Below, piece after piece: positions 30,936 to 40,174 of a stretch of DNA of 64,000 nt. Made by a program: the position numbers and the translations under genes. Source of the DNA: Tropicibacter alexandrii (GTDB taxonomy: Bacteria; Pseudomonadota; Alphaproteobacteria; Rhodobacterales; Rhodobacteraceae); assembly GCF_003667315.2 (NCBI RefSeq), contig NZ_RCTZ02000005.1, forward strand, positions 124,001 to 188,000. The letters are read 5' to 3'. Each line of letters opens with the position of its first letter. Position 1 is the stretch's first letter. A model generated the notes under the pieces. It ran no database searches. It saw nothing but the letters and a program-made list of their open reading frames with translations, and was not told the origin of the DNA.

Positions 30936-31852
30936 GTGCCGATATCGGCGAGGTCGTAGGGCGTCGACTGGTAGATCTCGTTGATCCAGTTGCCGTACAA
31001 AAGGTGCGCATGGCTGCGCCAACGGTTCTGCGGCGTCTTGGACGGGTCATCGCCGGGATAATAATTCGCGGGCACGTTGATCGGTTTGCCCGAAGCCACG
31101 TCGCGGTCATACTCTTCCTTCAAGGTCCCCGAGTCATACTCGAAATGGTTGAAGACATAGAGCGCCCGGTGCGCCGGGTCCTCGACCAGACAGGGGCCGG
31201 TTTCATCGGAATCGATCAGGATCTTCAGCCCGGCTTGCAGGATTTCCTCGCGCTGCAACTCGGTCCAGCGCGAGACCGGCACCACGATATCGTCGGAAAA
31301 CCCGCGCAGATAGGGCGAGGCCGCGTCCAGCACCCGGTGGCGCACCGCGCCGAAGGCCTTGGCGTCCAGCAGGTGTTTCCGGACCCCGTGGAAGTGGTTG
31401 ATCATCGCCATGCCGCCCCAGCACACGCCGAAGGTCGACTGCACATGAGTCTGCGTCCAGTCGAAGATCTGGCACAGCTCGTCCCAATAGGTGACCTCTT
31501 CGAATGGCAGATGCTCGATCGGGGCGCCGGTGATGATCAGCCCGTCGAATTTCTCGCCGGTCTCGGCGACCTCACTGAACGGGCGATAGAAGTTTTCCAT
31601 ATGCTCGGCGGCGGTGTTCTTGGTCTGGTGCTCGCTCATGCGGATCAGCGACAGCTCGATCTGCAAGGGCGTTGCACCGATCAGCCGGGCGAACTGGTTC
31701 TCGGTCTGGATCTTCTTCGGCATCAGGTTCAGAAGGCCGATCCGCAGCGGGCGGATGTCCTGACGCGCGGCCGCCTCTTCTGCCATGACCATGACACCCT
31801 CGCGCGTCAGCACGTCGAAGGCAGGCAGGTCGGAAGGCAGTTTGATCGGCAT
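30932..31852 (-). CDS. metA: Homoserine O-acetyltransferase (MetA family)
   Basis: A 306-residue MetA-family transferase, first step of methionine synthesis from homoserine. Catalytic Cys144 in FGVCWGG, and His/Glu in NHFEYD near residue 237. The substrate-choosing position (Gly111 in the E. coli enzyme, Glu in acetyltransferases) is Glu113 here, in [15 protein letters not shown], so I infer acetyl-CoA rather than succinyl-CoA use. The name metA follows the family; the product is likely O-acetylhomoserine. No SAM riboswitch was found in the leader. The hydrolase gene is coupled downstream. Confidence 0.9.
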   Translation of the reverse strand: MPIKLPSDLPAFDVLTREGVMVMAEEAAARQDIRPLRIGLLNLMPKKIQTENQFARLIGATPLQIELSLIRMSEHQTKNTAAEHMENFYRPFSEVAETGEKFDGLIITGAPIEHLPFEEVTYWDELCQIFDWTQTHVQSTFGVCWGGMAMINHFHGVRKHLLDAKAFGAVRHRVLDAASPYLRGFSDDIVVPVSRWTELQREEILQAGLKILIDSDETGPCLVEDPAHRALYVFNHFEYDSGTLKEEYDRDVASGKPINVPANYYPGDDPSKTPQNRWRSHAHLLYGNWINEIYQSTPYDLADIGT

Positions 31853-31921
31853 GGGTCAGGGTCCTTGGAACGATGCCGGGCAGAGATAGGGGAGAAGCCG
31901 CAGGGAGGCAAGCACCCCCGC

Positions 31922-31986
31922 GTCCCGGGCTTGACCCGGGACCTCTGCGTCGATCCTGCCATGAGGCCCCGGATCAGGTCCGGGGC
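31922..31986. repeat. Two GC-rich inverted repeats
   Basis: GTCCCGGGC-TTG... pairs with itself at 31922-31942 (GTCCCGGG / CCCGGGAC), and GCCCCGG / CCGGGGC at 31966-31986 around ATCAGGT. These CCCGG-TxxxCCGGG units are the usual alphaproteobacterial intergenic palindromes. They fill the space between metA and the deformylase-like gene. Confidence 0.7.
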
Positions 31987-31996
31987 TGCGTCCCGC

Positions 31997-32491
31997 CTAG
32001 CGGACGCCGGTGGCCACGGCCACCGCGCGGCGGTTGCGTGCCACGCGGTCGAAGACGCGGATGCCGTCGGTCTGGTCGATCAGCTGTTGCAGGCCGATGG
32101 CCAGCGGCCCGTCGGCAATCAGCCGGTCCTCGCAGCCGGTCATATCGTCAAAGACGACCTCGATCCGGGTGTAGCGCGCCACGGCGATTTCCTGTCCGGG
32201 CAGCGACAGGCTGCCCTCGTCGCCGATGCGCATGGTGTCCGAGCGCGTGACTACGCGCGGATTGGCCAGCGTCAGGCGGTGGACGTCGCCCATGGCGTCG
32301 GGCAGGTCGATCACGATCAACCGCAGCGGCACGCCGATCTGCACCGCGGCCAGCCCTTGGCCTGCGGCCGCTTCCATCACGTCGAACATCTCGTCGGCCA
32401 GTTCGGCGATGAACCCGTCGAAATCGGTCACCGGGTCCGAGGGTTCGGACAGGATCGGATGGTCGATGGGCAGAATCGGGTCGTCGGTCAT
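31997..32491 (-). CDS. Peptide deformylase-like protein without metal ligands
   Basis: A 164-residue protein with the fold of peptide deformylase. Motif I is kept as GQGLAAVQIG. Motif II reads DEGSLSLPG where the active enzyme has EGCLS, so the metal-binding Cys is Ser. Motif III reads LQQLIDQTDG where the enzyme has QHEIDHLDG, so both His ligands and the catalytic Glu are gone (Gln, Leu, Gln). It therefore should not deformylate Met. It could bind formyl-Met peptides or have a new role. The ATG at 32491 is supported by AAGACCCC only weakly. It follows the P-loop gene by 31 bases. Confidence 0.85.
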   Translation of the reverse strand: MTDDPILPIDHPILSEPSDPVTDFDGFIAELADEMFDVMEAAAGQGLAAVQIGVPLRLIVIDLPDAMGDVHRLTLANPRVVTRSDTMRIGDEGSLSLPGQEIAVARYTRIEVVFDDMTGCEDRLIADGPLAIGLQQLIDQTDGIRVFDRVARNRRAVAVATGVR

Positions 32492-32522
32492 GGGGTCTTT
32501 CACTCTGTCGAGGCTTGCGCGC

Positions 32523-33395
32523 TTACGCGCTTTGGCGGCGGGTCTCAAGACCCGCGGCGATCACCCGATCGAAGTCGTGGGCATCGCGCACCGTCGCCAT
32601 GTCGCGCGCATCCACCGTGATGCCCCAGTTGCGCGCCATCGCCTCGTAGATCGGCTGGCGATGCGCCAGCGCCTGCGCATAGGTCCAGCGGATGAAGGCA
32701 TCGGGGTCGACCGCGCCTTCGGTCTGGCCGGTCTCGTCCAGATAGCGTGCCCAGGCGGTTTCGAGGAAATCGGGCCGGTAGGCCATGGGCTTGGGCGCGC
32801 GGTCGAAGCGGCGGATCAGCTCCTCGGTATGCTCGTCGCTGCCCTTGATCCAGACGGGCAGGGCGACCGAGGACAGCGCGGTCAGGATCTCGTCCGAGGG
32901 GTTTTCGGGGTCGACCCATTCGCAGATGCTGCCGCCGGTGTCGCAGATGAAATGCGGATAGCCGTACAGATCCTCGGCGCGGTCGATGAAATAAGCGGTG
33001 TCGAGCAGGGCCAGCCGCTCGGCACGTTCGAACTGGGCCTGACGGCGGCGGTATTCCTGCATCGCCATGCCGCCCTTGTCCGGATTGCCGGGCTTGCCCA
33101 GATAGGCCGAGACGGGCGTGAGATTGTTGAACGAGATGTTCGAGCCGATATAGATCGAATCGCTCATCAGCAGGTCACGCAGGAACGGCACCTGCATGGC
33201 GTGCCGTTTCGCGTTGTCGACGATGTATTCGCCCATGTACCGCGTGCCGATGCGGTAATCGATCGAGTAATGGAACCACTGGCCGGTGTCGCGCAGCATG
33301 TTGGACACATGGGTCTTGCCCAGGCCGGACATGGCGAAAAGAACGACACGTTTGCGCGGGGCGGCCTGCCAGGAGGCGGCGGAATCGTACAGCAT
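32523..33395 (-). CDS. P-loop ATPase-like protein, unknown role
   Basis: A 290-residue cytoplasmic protein. The N-terminus has a Walker A-like FAMSGLGKTHVSNML near residues 19-33; later blocks include SIDYRIGTRYMGEYI, DLLMSDSIYIGSNISFNNL and HFICDTGGSICEWVDP, which holds a possible Walker B Asp. The layout recalls small kinases of the shikimate/adenylate type with an added C-terminal helical part. I do not know a function. AGGA lies before the ATG. It is probably cotranscribed with the deformylase-like gene downstream. Confidence 0.75.
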   Translation of the reverse strand: MLYDSAASWQAAPRKRVVLFAMSGLGKTHVSNMLRDTGQWFHYSIDYRIGTRYMGEYIVDNAKRHAMQVPFLRDLLMSDSIYIGSNISFNNLTPVSAYLGKPGNPDKGGMAMQEYRRRQAQFERAERLALLDTAYFIDRAEDLYGYPHFICDTGGSICEWVDPENPSDEILTALSSVALPVWIKGSDEHTEELIRRFDRAPKPMAYRPDFLETAWARYLDETGQTEGAVDPDAFIRWTYAQALAHRQPIYEAMARNWGITVDARDMATVRDAHDFDRVIAAGLETRRQSA

Positions 33396-33447
33396 CAGGG
33401 GTCCTGTCTTCGGGTTGGTCCCTGATACGGCAAGCGGGATGGCGCCG

Positions 33448-34353
33448 TCAAACGGCCTTGCGCGCGCGCCGCGACACCCGACCGTCCAGCACCACCAGCC
33501 CCAAAGCCAACAGGCCGAACCCCGCAAAAGCCGCAGGCGACAGCGTCTCGTCGCGCGCCCATGCGCCGAGCAGGATCGCGACAGGGGGGATCACCAGCGT
33601 CACCAGCATCAGGTTGCCCGATCCGGCCATCGCCAGCACGCGGTAATACAGCAGATAGGCCAGCGCCGTGGCGACGATCGCGTAATAGCCGATCCCGCCC
33701 CATGTGGCGGCGGACAGATCGGTGCGCGGCACCCCTTCGAACATCACCGCCAAGGGGGCCATGATCAGGCTCGCCCCGGTCAGCATCCCCGCAGCCGAGC
33801 CGATGGGCGGCAGGCCCGACAGGGTCTTGCGCGCCCAAGCCCCCGCGCAGGCATAGGACACCGTGCCCAGCAACACCGCCAGTTGCGCGACCGAGGTGAC
33901 GTCGAACCCGCGCAGTGCATCCGGCCCGATTGCCAGCACCACGCCGCCAAATCCCAGCGCCACCCCCAGCGCCTTGCGCGCGGTCAGGCGCTCATCGGCA
34001 AAGACCAAAGCCGCGACCAGCACGCCGAAGATCGCCGTCGCCGCGTTCAGGATCGAGGTCAGCCCCGAGGCGATGTGCAACTGCCCCCAGGCCATCAGCG
34101 AGAACGGGATGACGTTGTTGAGCAGACCCATCACCGCCAGCGCGGGCCACAGCCTGCGCGGCGGCATCGGCAGGCGCCGGATCGCGATCACTGCCCACAG
34201 CAGGGCCGCCGCCAGCCCCGTGCGCCACAGGACGGCGGTCAGCGGGCCGATCTCGTCCAGCGCCGTGCGGATCGCCAGAAACGACCCGCCCCAGATCAGG
34301 CCAAGCAGCATCAGCTCGGCCCATGCACGGGAAGAGAGGCTGGTCTGGGTCAT
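33448..34353 (-). CDS. DMT-superfamily transporter (EamA)
   Basis: A 301-residue inner-membrane protein with ten predicted hydrophobic segments in two EamA halves (LMLLGLIWGGSFLAIRTAL at the start of the first, YYAIVATALAYLLYYRVL in the second). Exports an amino acid or other metabolite; the substrate is not visible. AAGGAG lies six bases before the ATG at 34353. It follows the FadL-type gene on the same strand but a terminator separates them. Confidence 0.88.
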   Translation of the reverse strand: MTQTSLSSRAWAELMLLGLIWGGSFLAIRTALDEIGPLTAVLWRTGLAAALLWAVIAIRRLPMPPRRLWPALAVMGLLNNVIPFSLMAWGQLHIASGLTSILNAATAIFGVLVAALVFADERLTARKALGVALGFGGVVLAIGPDALRGFDVTSVAQLAVLLGTVSYACAGAWARKTLSGLPPIGSAAGMLTGASLIMAPLAVMFEGVPRTDLSAATWGGIGYYAIVATALAYLLYYRVLAMAGSGNLMLVTLVIPPVAILLGAWARDETLSPAAFAGFGLLALGLVVLDGRVSRRARKAV

Positions 34354-34435
34354 GCGGGCTCCTTTCGGTGTGGTCCGTCCAATCTGCCAATGGCCGCGTG
34401 CGCCCGCGACCCGGAACCTGCGCAATCCCAAACGA

Positions 34436-34463
34436 AAACGCCCGGGCGCGAGGCCCGGGCGCT
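34436..34463 (-). terminator. Rho-independent terminator of the FadL-type gene
   Basis: On the minus strand CGCCCGGG / CCCGGGCG with a short loop followed by TTTTCGTTT, 24 bases after the stop. Confidence 0.85.
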
Positions 34464-34486
34464 TGATCCGTCGGCAGGTCGTGCCG

Positions 34487-35701
34487 TCAGAAGTTCATGG
34501 TGAACGAGATACCCGCCCCGACGGCAGAGTTGCCGGTGAACTCGGTGCCCGACGCGTCGGTCGCGTCGCCCAGCTTCACGTATTCGAGGCCAAAGCGCAT
34601 CTTGCCCATCTCGCCGGTGATCTGGCCCCCGACGCCAAGCGAGATCCGCCCATCCGTCGGCGACAGGCGCGAGGCCACGCCGCCATTGCCGGGCTCATAG
34701 GTCACCTGCGCAAAGCCGGACACCGCATCGTTGAACTGCCGACCGACGCCCAGCTTGTAGGTCATCACGTCATCGTCGAAGCCGGTGACCTCGTCGCCGG
34801 TGATCGCCGCGTAGCCCGGTGTCCGGACTTCCCAAGCGGACCATTCCGTCCACTTGACCTGACCAAAGACCAGCGTGCCGGGTGCGACACCGGTCTGGAA
34901 GTCCAGCGCGATGCTTTGCGGCATCTCGACTTCTGTCGAGGTGTTGCCGTTCAGCCCGAAGAAGGGCAGGGCCTCGGACGTGTCGAATTCGTGGGTGATG
35001 GCGCTTTCCCAAGTCAGGCCGACGCGCAGCGCGATGTCTGGGATCTCGTAGGCCGCGCCCAGCACGGCGCCCCAATCGCCACGCCGGTCGCCCTGTGCGG
35101 TATAGGTGAACGCGCCGACCGGGGCCGCGCCCACGGCGGCCAGTTGCGTCTGCAAGCCGACGACCCGCGGATCGGTCACCGGCACGCCCGCGCCGGTCAG
35201 TGCGGCGATGCCGCCTGCGATCTCGCTCGCGGTTGCGGCGCGGATCATCTGGTCGGGGATGACGATGTTGGCATCGCTCTCGACATAGCGCGCGCCGCCA
35301 TAGACGGAAAACCGCTCGCCGACGCGATAGCGCAGCATGGCCGCCGTCTGTTTGGAATTCCACTGCGCCGTGAGGCCGGTGTAGAAGCCCTGCGAATACG
35401 CGCTGTCGGCGCCATAGGCATCGTTGAAATACAGCCCGAGGGCCAACTTGTCGCTGAGGTCGTTCTTGTAGCCGAAGCTGGTCGCGACATAGCTCTTGGC
35501 CATTTCACCGGTGCTGCCGCCACCAAGCCCGGCTGCGTAATCACCGCTGATATTGGGGTTGACGATCGAGGCGCCAAAGCTCAGCTGATCGCCGGGCTGG
35601 AACAGCATGCCGTAGTCGTTGACGACGCGCTCGATCCCGCCGGCCTGTGCAAGTGTGGTGCTGGCAGCCAGCAATGCGGCTGCCGAGAGTGCTTTTTTCA
35701 T
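34487..35701 (-). CDS. FadL/OmpP1-type outer-membrane transporter
   Basis: A 404-residue outer-membrane protein. Signal peptide MKKALSAAALLAASTTLAQAG; the mature chain shows alternating beta-strand patterns and ends in Phe (ISFTMNF), the signal for barrel insertion. Segments such as FAQVTYEPGNGG, MPQSIALDFQTG and FGQVKWTEWS are typical of FadL proteins that bring fatty acids or hydrophobic compounds through the outer membrane. The NPNISGDYAAGLGGG region near residue 50 replaces the usual hatch sequence. The ATG at 35701 sits just past AGGGATACAAA. Monocistronic. Confidence 0.87.
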   Translation of the reverse strand: MKKALSAAALLAASTTLAQAGGIERVVNDYGMLFQPGDQLSFGASIVNPNISGDYAAGLGGGSTGEMAKSYVATSFGYKNDLSDKLALGLYFNDAYGADSAYSQGFYTGLTAQWNSKQTAAMLRYRVGERFSVYGGARYVESDANIVIPDQMIRAATASEIAGGIAALTGAGVPVTDPRVVGLQTQLAAVGAAPVGAFTYTAQGDRRGDWGAVLGAAYEIPDIALRVGLTWESAITHEFDTSEALPFFGLNGNTSTEVEMPQSIALDFQTGVAPGTLVFGQVKWTEWSAWEVRTPGYAAITGDEVTGFDDDVMTYKLGVGRQFNDAVSGFAQVTYEPGNGGVASRLSPTDGRISLGVGGQITGEMGKMRFGLEYVKLGDATDASGTEFTGNSAVGAGISFTMNF

Positions 35702-35812
35702 TTTGTATCCCTCGTCCCTGAGTGTGGGAAGTCTCCTGCTCAACAGTAGGAAGGGGACGGGACAGGGGTCAATCTTTGACGGCACGTCATGCGTGTGACG
35801 CGGAACGTTACG

Positions 35813-36688
35813 TCACGTTTTTGCGACAGTCCGGCGTCGTGTCTCGTAGAGGATATTCACGTAATTCGCGGCAAAGATGGCGATCGCGCCAAGGATGACC
35901 ATCGGATCGATCGCCTCGCCGTACAAGGTGACCCCGACCAGCGCGATCACCGGCAGGCGGGCAAAGTCGATGGGCATCACGACCGAGGCCGGTGCAAGGC
36001 TCAAAGCGGTGGTCAGGCAGAAATGCGCCACCAGTCCCGCGCAGGCGATGACCGCGACCCATGGCCAGCTTTGCGCGCTTGGCAGGGCGATGTCCCCATC
36101 GTATCCGGCGCAGACAAGGCCGAACACCGCCTGCATCACGGTGAGCCAGAACAGGATGCAGGTCGTCGTCTCGGTCCGGGTCAGCCGGCGCGTGAACACG
36201 GCCGATCCGGCAAAGCCGATGGCGGCCATTGCGGCGGTCAACTGTCCGAATTCCAGCGTCTCCGGGCTGGGGCGGGTCACGATCAGGATGCCGATGAAAC
36301 CGATCACCGCTGCCGCCGCCCGGTTCCATGTCAGCCGCTCGCCGAGGATCACGGCGGCCAGCAGCATCACCCAGAACGGCGAGGTGAATTCCAGCGCAAA
36401 GACCTGTGCCAGCGGGATCACCGTGATCGAGTAGAACCACAGGTTCTGGCCGGAAAAGTGAAAGATGTTGCGCACCAGATGGGTGCCCATGTGGCGCGTG
36501 GTGATCTGGCGGGCGGTACCGAAGGCGCTGGACAGCACCACCACGATGACGACGCCGATCAGCGACCGGTAGAGCATGATCTCGAACGTATCGAGGTCGA
36601 GGCTGACGGTGCGCCCGGCAATCGCCATGGTGGTGAACGAGGCAATGGCCCCGATCATCCACAGACAGGCTCGGATCGTCTCGCTCAT
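35813..36688 (-). CDS. DMT-superfamily transporter (EamA)
   Basis: A 291-residue permease with ten hydrophobic segments, unrelated in detail to the one at 33.4 kb. Characteristic pieces are TFEIMLYRSLIGVVIVVVL, LEFTSPFWVMLLAAVILGERL and DFARLPVIALVGVTLYGEAID. The last resembles S-adenosylmethionine or riboflavin-type DMT carriers, but substrate cannot be set. GGAGGG precedes the ATG at 36688. It follows the MprF-like gene after 76 bases. Confidence 0.88.
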   Translation of the reverse strand: MSETIRACLWMIGAIASFTTMAIAGRTVSLDLDTFEIMLYRSLIGVVIVVVLSSAFGTARQITTRHMGTHLVRNIFHFSGQNLWFYSITVIPLAQVFALEFTSPFWVMLLAAVILGERLTWNRAAAAVIGFIGILIVTRPSPETLEFGQLTAAMAAIGFAGSAVFTRRLTRTETTTCILFWLTVMQAVFGLVCAGYDGDIALPSAQSWPWVAVIACAGLVAHFCLTTALSLAPASVVMPIDFARLPVIALVGVTLYGEAIDPMVILGAIAIFAANYVNILYETRRRTVAKT

Positions 36689-36764
36689 GGATTGCCCTCC
36701 CGTTTGGCGCGCGGCGCATCTGGTCAGAGAGCAGGCGGAATGGCAAGCCTGCGCCGGGCCGTTT

Positions 36765-38636
36765 TCAACTGGCGTGCCGCATTGGCTCGTCGAGGGCGGG
36801 CACCGGGGTGTCCCGCTTTGGGTCCACAAGCGCGTCGAGGGCCCAGAGATCCTCGGCGCTGCGCGCCAGCGGCGCCGGGTCGAGGATCGCCAGCCGGATG
36901 TCCAGCGCCGCCAAGGCCAGCAGCGCCGGGTTGGGGGCGGCGATGTGCAGGACACGCCAGTCCGGCGCAAAGCTGGACTTGAAGCGCGCGAGTCCCGCGC
37001 AATCCGCCGCCAGTCGGTCGGGCAGGTCGGGATGGGGCAGGGCGGCAAGGCTGACCTCGCGCAGACCGCGCGCGGCGGCGTCGCGGATCATCTCGTGGAC
37101 CAGCGCATGCATGACGCCCTGCGGCAGGTCCGACATGTGCCGCATCAGGTCCAGCGCAATGGCACCGCGTGTCTCGACACCCGAGACGAAGGCCACCAGC
37201 CGCCCGTCGAGCCACGCGCCGTAAAGCGGCTTGTCGCGTAGGTAAAGCGGGCAGAAGCGGCCCATGGTCAGCCCGCGTTCGCGGCCATGCGCCGCTTCCC
37301 ACGCGCGATGCACCTCGGTCATGGCCTGCCAGTCGGGATCGGTGATCGGCGCGCAGACCAACCCGACGCTTTCGGCCTTGCGCAGGAACCGCCGCAACTG
37401 GCGGCGCGGAGAGCCATTCAGGCTGAACCGCTGCGCGTCGATCACGCCTTCGATGGCGAAGGCGCGGACATGCCAGCCGCGCGCGCGGGCGATCTCTGCA
37501 TCGCGGTCGGTCAGTTTATAGAGACAGGGCACGCGGTTTTCGGACCGGGCGGCCCGCTTCAATTCCGGCAGCAGGGGTGCCAGTGACCCGCGCGTCGGGC
37601 CGAGAAACAGCATCAGGGTCTGCGGCGTGCGCAACGCACAGGCCTCGGCGCCGGGCACAAACAGAGCGCGCGCCGGTGTCTGCGCAGCGATGCCAATCTC
37701 GGCGCGCGGGCCGCGCAGCGGCGGCGCAGAGGCGGCGGCGCGTTGGGTCATGCAGGGGGCCGCCACCAGCGCATAGCCCGCGCCGATCAGGCAGGGCGCT
37801 GCATAATACACGGCGCGAAACGCGATGAGCGAAGCGGCCGCGTCCGCCCCCGCAAGGTCGGGCATCAGCGCGATCAATGTCAGTTCGAACGGCCCGACGC
37901 CGCCCGGTGTGCCGCCGAGCATCCCCGCGCCAAGCGCCAAGGTGAAGGCCGCGACCATGGGCAGAAATGGCAGGGACAGGTCGGGCGGCAGCAACAGGTA
38001 CAGCGCCACCCCGGCAAAGAGCAGATCGCAGGCCGCCAGCCCGACCAGCTGGACCAAGGCGGGCAGCGATGGCAGGTCCAACTGCCGGCCCCCTATCCTG
38101 AGGCGCGGATTACGAAGCACCAAGGCCGCCAGTGCCAGCCCCCCAAGGGCAAAACCCGGCAGGGCCAGCCAGCCAAGCCCCGCCAGCACCGGGATCGCGA
38201 CCGTGCCCGCCAGCAATCCCCATGCCAGCAGAAAGCCCAATGTGACAAAGGTCACCAGTCGCAGCGCCATGCCGTGTCCCAACCCGGGCATCAGCCGCCA
38301 GCGCAGCGCCGCGCCGACCGCCGGGCCAAAGCCCGTGGTCTGCCCGACCGCGATTGCCGCCAAGCCGGCATTGCGGGCGACATGCTCGGGCAGGCCGGTG
38401 CGGAAATGGCGGTGCGCGACGACGTCATACTGACCGATCGCCCAGAAACTGGCCGCTGTGGCAATCGCCGCGGCCAGCCAACGCGACGCCGGGATCGCGA
38501 GGAAGGCGTTCTGGACCATCCCCCAATCGAGGTCCTGCGCCTTGGTCCACAGCATCCACAGCAGGGCAAGCCCCAACAGGCCGGGCAAGATGCGCTGCCC
38601 CGATTGCACGCGTTGTGCCAGTTCCGATCTCACCAC
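36765..38636 (-). CDS. MprF-like protein: lipid flippase plus DUF2156 aminoacyltransferase
   Basis: A 623-residue inner-membrane protein. Residues 1-300 are a hydrophobic flippase-like domain with GMLGGTPGGVGPFELTLI, the conserved stretch of the LPG synthase TM region. Residues about 330-600 form a soluble DUF2156 domain (SLNGSPRRQLRRFLRKAESVGL, GRERGLTMGRFCPLYLRDKPLY, FVSGVETRGAIALDLMRH, LARFKSSFAPDWR) that resembles the aminoacyl-tRNA-using transferase of MprF. MprF joins Lys or Ala to phosphatidylglycerol and moves it outward. In marine alphaproteobacteria such genes may instead act in ornithine-lipid or related synthesis, so the lipid is open. Confidence 0.82.
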   Translation of the reverse strand: MVRSELAQRVQSGQRILPGLLGLALLWMLWTKAQDLDWGMVQNAFLAIPASRWLAAAIATAASFWAIGQYDVVAHRHFRTGLPEHVARNAGLAAIAVGQTTGFGPAVGAALRWRLMPGLGHGMALRLVTFVTLGFLLAWGLLAGTVAIPVLAGLGWLALPGFALGGLALAALVLRNPRLRIGGRQLDLPSLPALVQLVGLAACDLLFAGVALYLLLPPDLSLPFLPMVAAFTLALGAGMLGGTPGGVGPFELTLIALMPDLAGADAAASLIAFRAVYYAAPCLIGAGYALVAAPCMTQRAAASAPPLRGPRAEIGIAAQTPARALFVPGAEACALRTPQTLMLFLGPTRGSLAPLLPELKRAARSENRVPCLYKLTDRDAEIARARGWHVRAFAIEGVIDAQRFSLNGSPRRQLRRFLRKAESVGLVCAPITDPDWQAMTEVHRAWEAAHGRERGLTMGRFCPLYLRDKPLYGAWLDGRLVAFVSGVETRGAIALDLMRHMSDLPQGVMHALVHEMIRDAAARGLREVSLAALPHPDLPDRLAADCAGLARFKSSFAPDWRVLHIAAPNPALLALAALDIRLAILDPAPLARSAEDLWALDALVDPKRDTPVPALDEPMRHAS

Positions 38637-38821
38637 CCGTCAACTCCACTTGTCCCGCCGCATGTCTACATTCGGGCCTACTGAGCAAGAGTTAACGTCT
38701 GCATTGGAAAGTCGTCGCATTCACCTCAAATGCGCGCCTTTCAAATGCAAGAACGCGCCGCAGGCTCTGCGACGCGTCCTTACTGTCAGCCTTTCAAGGG
38801 GCCTACGCGCCCTTGCGAAGC

Positions 38822-39136
38822 TTACGCTTCTTTCATCAATTGCTCTTTGGCGATCAGCAGAAGCTCGGCCATCTTGCCGCGGATCTCGTCGGCGGTCGCC
38901 TTGTCCCCCAGATCGCCCGCGACCTTGCGCACCACGTCCTCGTGGCCCGCTTCCTCGAAGTCGGCCTTGACGACGGTGATGGCATAATCCTGTGCCTCTT
39001 GGCCGGTCTTGCCCAGCATCTCGGCCGCCCATAGACCCAGCAGCTTGTTGCAGCGGGCCTGTGCGCGGAACTTCATTTCCTCGTCATGGGCATACTTGTT
39101 TTCGAACGCGTTTTCGCGGTCATCGAAGGTGGTCAT
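38822..39136 (-). CDS. ATP synthase inhibitor subunit zeta (DUF1476)
   Basis: A 104-residue protein of the DUF1476 family, shown in Paracoccus denitrificans to be the zeta subunit that blocks ATP hydrolysis by F1. The N-terminal inhibitory helix begins [20 protein letters not shown]; then [19 protein letters not shown], and the C-terminal bundle ([18 protein letters not shown]). Length equals the Paracoccus subunit. It is divergent from purC, the conserved arrangement in Rhodobacteraceae. Confidence 0.9.
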   Translation of the reverse strand: MTTFDDRENAFENKYAHDEEMKFRAQARCNKLLGLWAAEMLGKTGQEAQDYAITVVKADFEEAGHEDVVRKVAGDLGDKATADEIRGKMAELLLIAKEQLMKEA

Positions 39137-39323
39137 GGCTCTCGCTCCCTCGGGAAGAATGGTTCTCGTTCGGTATGCCGCCCCGCGCGCGCCTGCGCAA
39201 GCATCTGTTGCAGGGTTGCGGCAATGCGTTCCGCGCTTTGTCTTGCAGCACGGGGGCGCATGGCTTATGACGCGGCCAACACCGCGCGTTCCTGCGCGGT
39301 TTTCCCGTTTGGAAAGGTCGCCC

Positions 39324-40085
39324 ATGGCACGTCGCAAGAAAATCTACGAAGGCAAGGCCAAGATCCTGTACGAAGGCCCCGAACCGGGCACGATCGTGCA
39401 GTATTTCAAGGACGACGCCACCGCCTTCAACGCGGTCAAGAAGGACGTGATCGAGGGCAAGGGCGTGCTGAACAACCGCATGTCCGAATTCTTCATGACG
39501 GGCTTGGGCAATGTCGGCATCCCGACTCATTTTCTGAAACGGCTGAACATGCGCGAACAACTGGTGCGCGCCTGCGAGATCGTCCCGCTCGAAATCATCG
39601 TGCGCAACTATGCGGCCGGGTCGATGTCCAAGCGCCTTGGCATCGAGGAAGGCACGCCGCTGCCGCGCCCGATCGTGGAATATTGCTACAAGGACGACAA
39701 GCTGGGCGATCCTCTGGTGACCGAGGAACACATCGCCGCCTTCGGCTGGGCCAGCCAGCAGGATATGGACGACATTCTGAGCCTCGCCTTGCGGGTGAAC
39801 GATTTCATGGCCGGGATCATGTACGGTGTCGGCATCAAGCTGATCGACTTCAAGATCGAGGTCGGCCGGGTCTTCGACGGCGATTTCCAGCGTCTGATCG
39901 TGGCCGACGAGATCAGCCCCGACAGCTGCCGGTTGTGGGACATCGAGACCGGCCAGAAGCTGGACAAGGACGTGTTCCGCCACGATCTGGGCAACCTCGC
40001 CGACGCCTATACCGAAGTGGCCAAGCGTCTGGGCGTCATGCCCAAGCAAGCCACGCACGGCACGAAGCCGACGCTGATCAACTGA
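39324..40085 (+). CDS. purC: Phosphoribosylaminoimidazole-succinocarboxamide synthase
   Basis: A 253-residue SAICAR synthetase, which joins aspartate to CAIR in purine synthesis. [22 protein letters not shown] and [11 protein letters not shown] are the N-terminal ATP-site strands; [14 protein letters not shown] and [10 protein letters not shown] are the other signatures. GGAAAGG lies before the ATG. In related bacteria purC is followed by purS and purQ; here purS lies 4.5 kb and purQ 6.9 kb further on. Confidence 0.97.
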   Translation: MARRKKIYEGKAKILYEGPEPGTIVQYFKDDATAFNAVKKDVIEGKGVLNNRMSEFFMTGLGNVGIPTHFLKRLNMREQLVRACEIVPLEIIVRNYAAGSMSKRLGIEEGTPLPRPIVEYCYKDDKLGDPLVTEEHIAAFGWASQQDMDDILSLALRVNDFMAGIMYGVGIKLIDFKIEVGRVFDGDFQRLIVADEISPDSCRLWDIETGQKLDKDVFRHDLGNLADAYTEVAKRLGVMPKQATHGTKPTLIN

Positions 40086-40110
40086 TCCGTTGGTTCGGTG
40101 GTGACTGACG

Positions 40111-40130
40111 AGGGCCCTTCGGGGCCCTTA
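40111..40130 (+). terminator. Hairpin after purC
   Basis: AGGGCCC-TTCG-GGGCCCT, a stable seven-base stem closed by a TTCG-type loop, 26 bases after purC; the following T content is low (TACTCTTT). Confidence 0.65.
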
Positions 40131-40174
40131 CTCTTTGACACGGACGATGGATCAAGGGCAGTGTTGCGCCTCAC

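Noticed and set aside
31853-31996. SAM riboswitch upstream of metA
   Set aside because: Alphaproteobacterial metA genes often carry SAM-II, but its conserved pseudoknot bases are not seen; only GC-rich palindromes are present.
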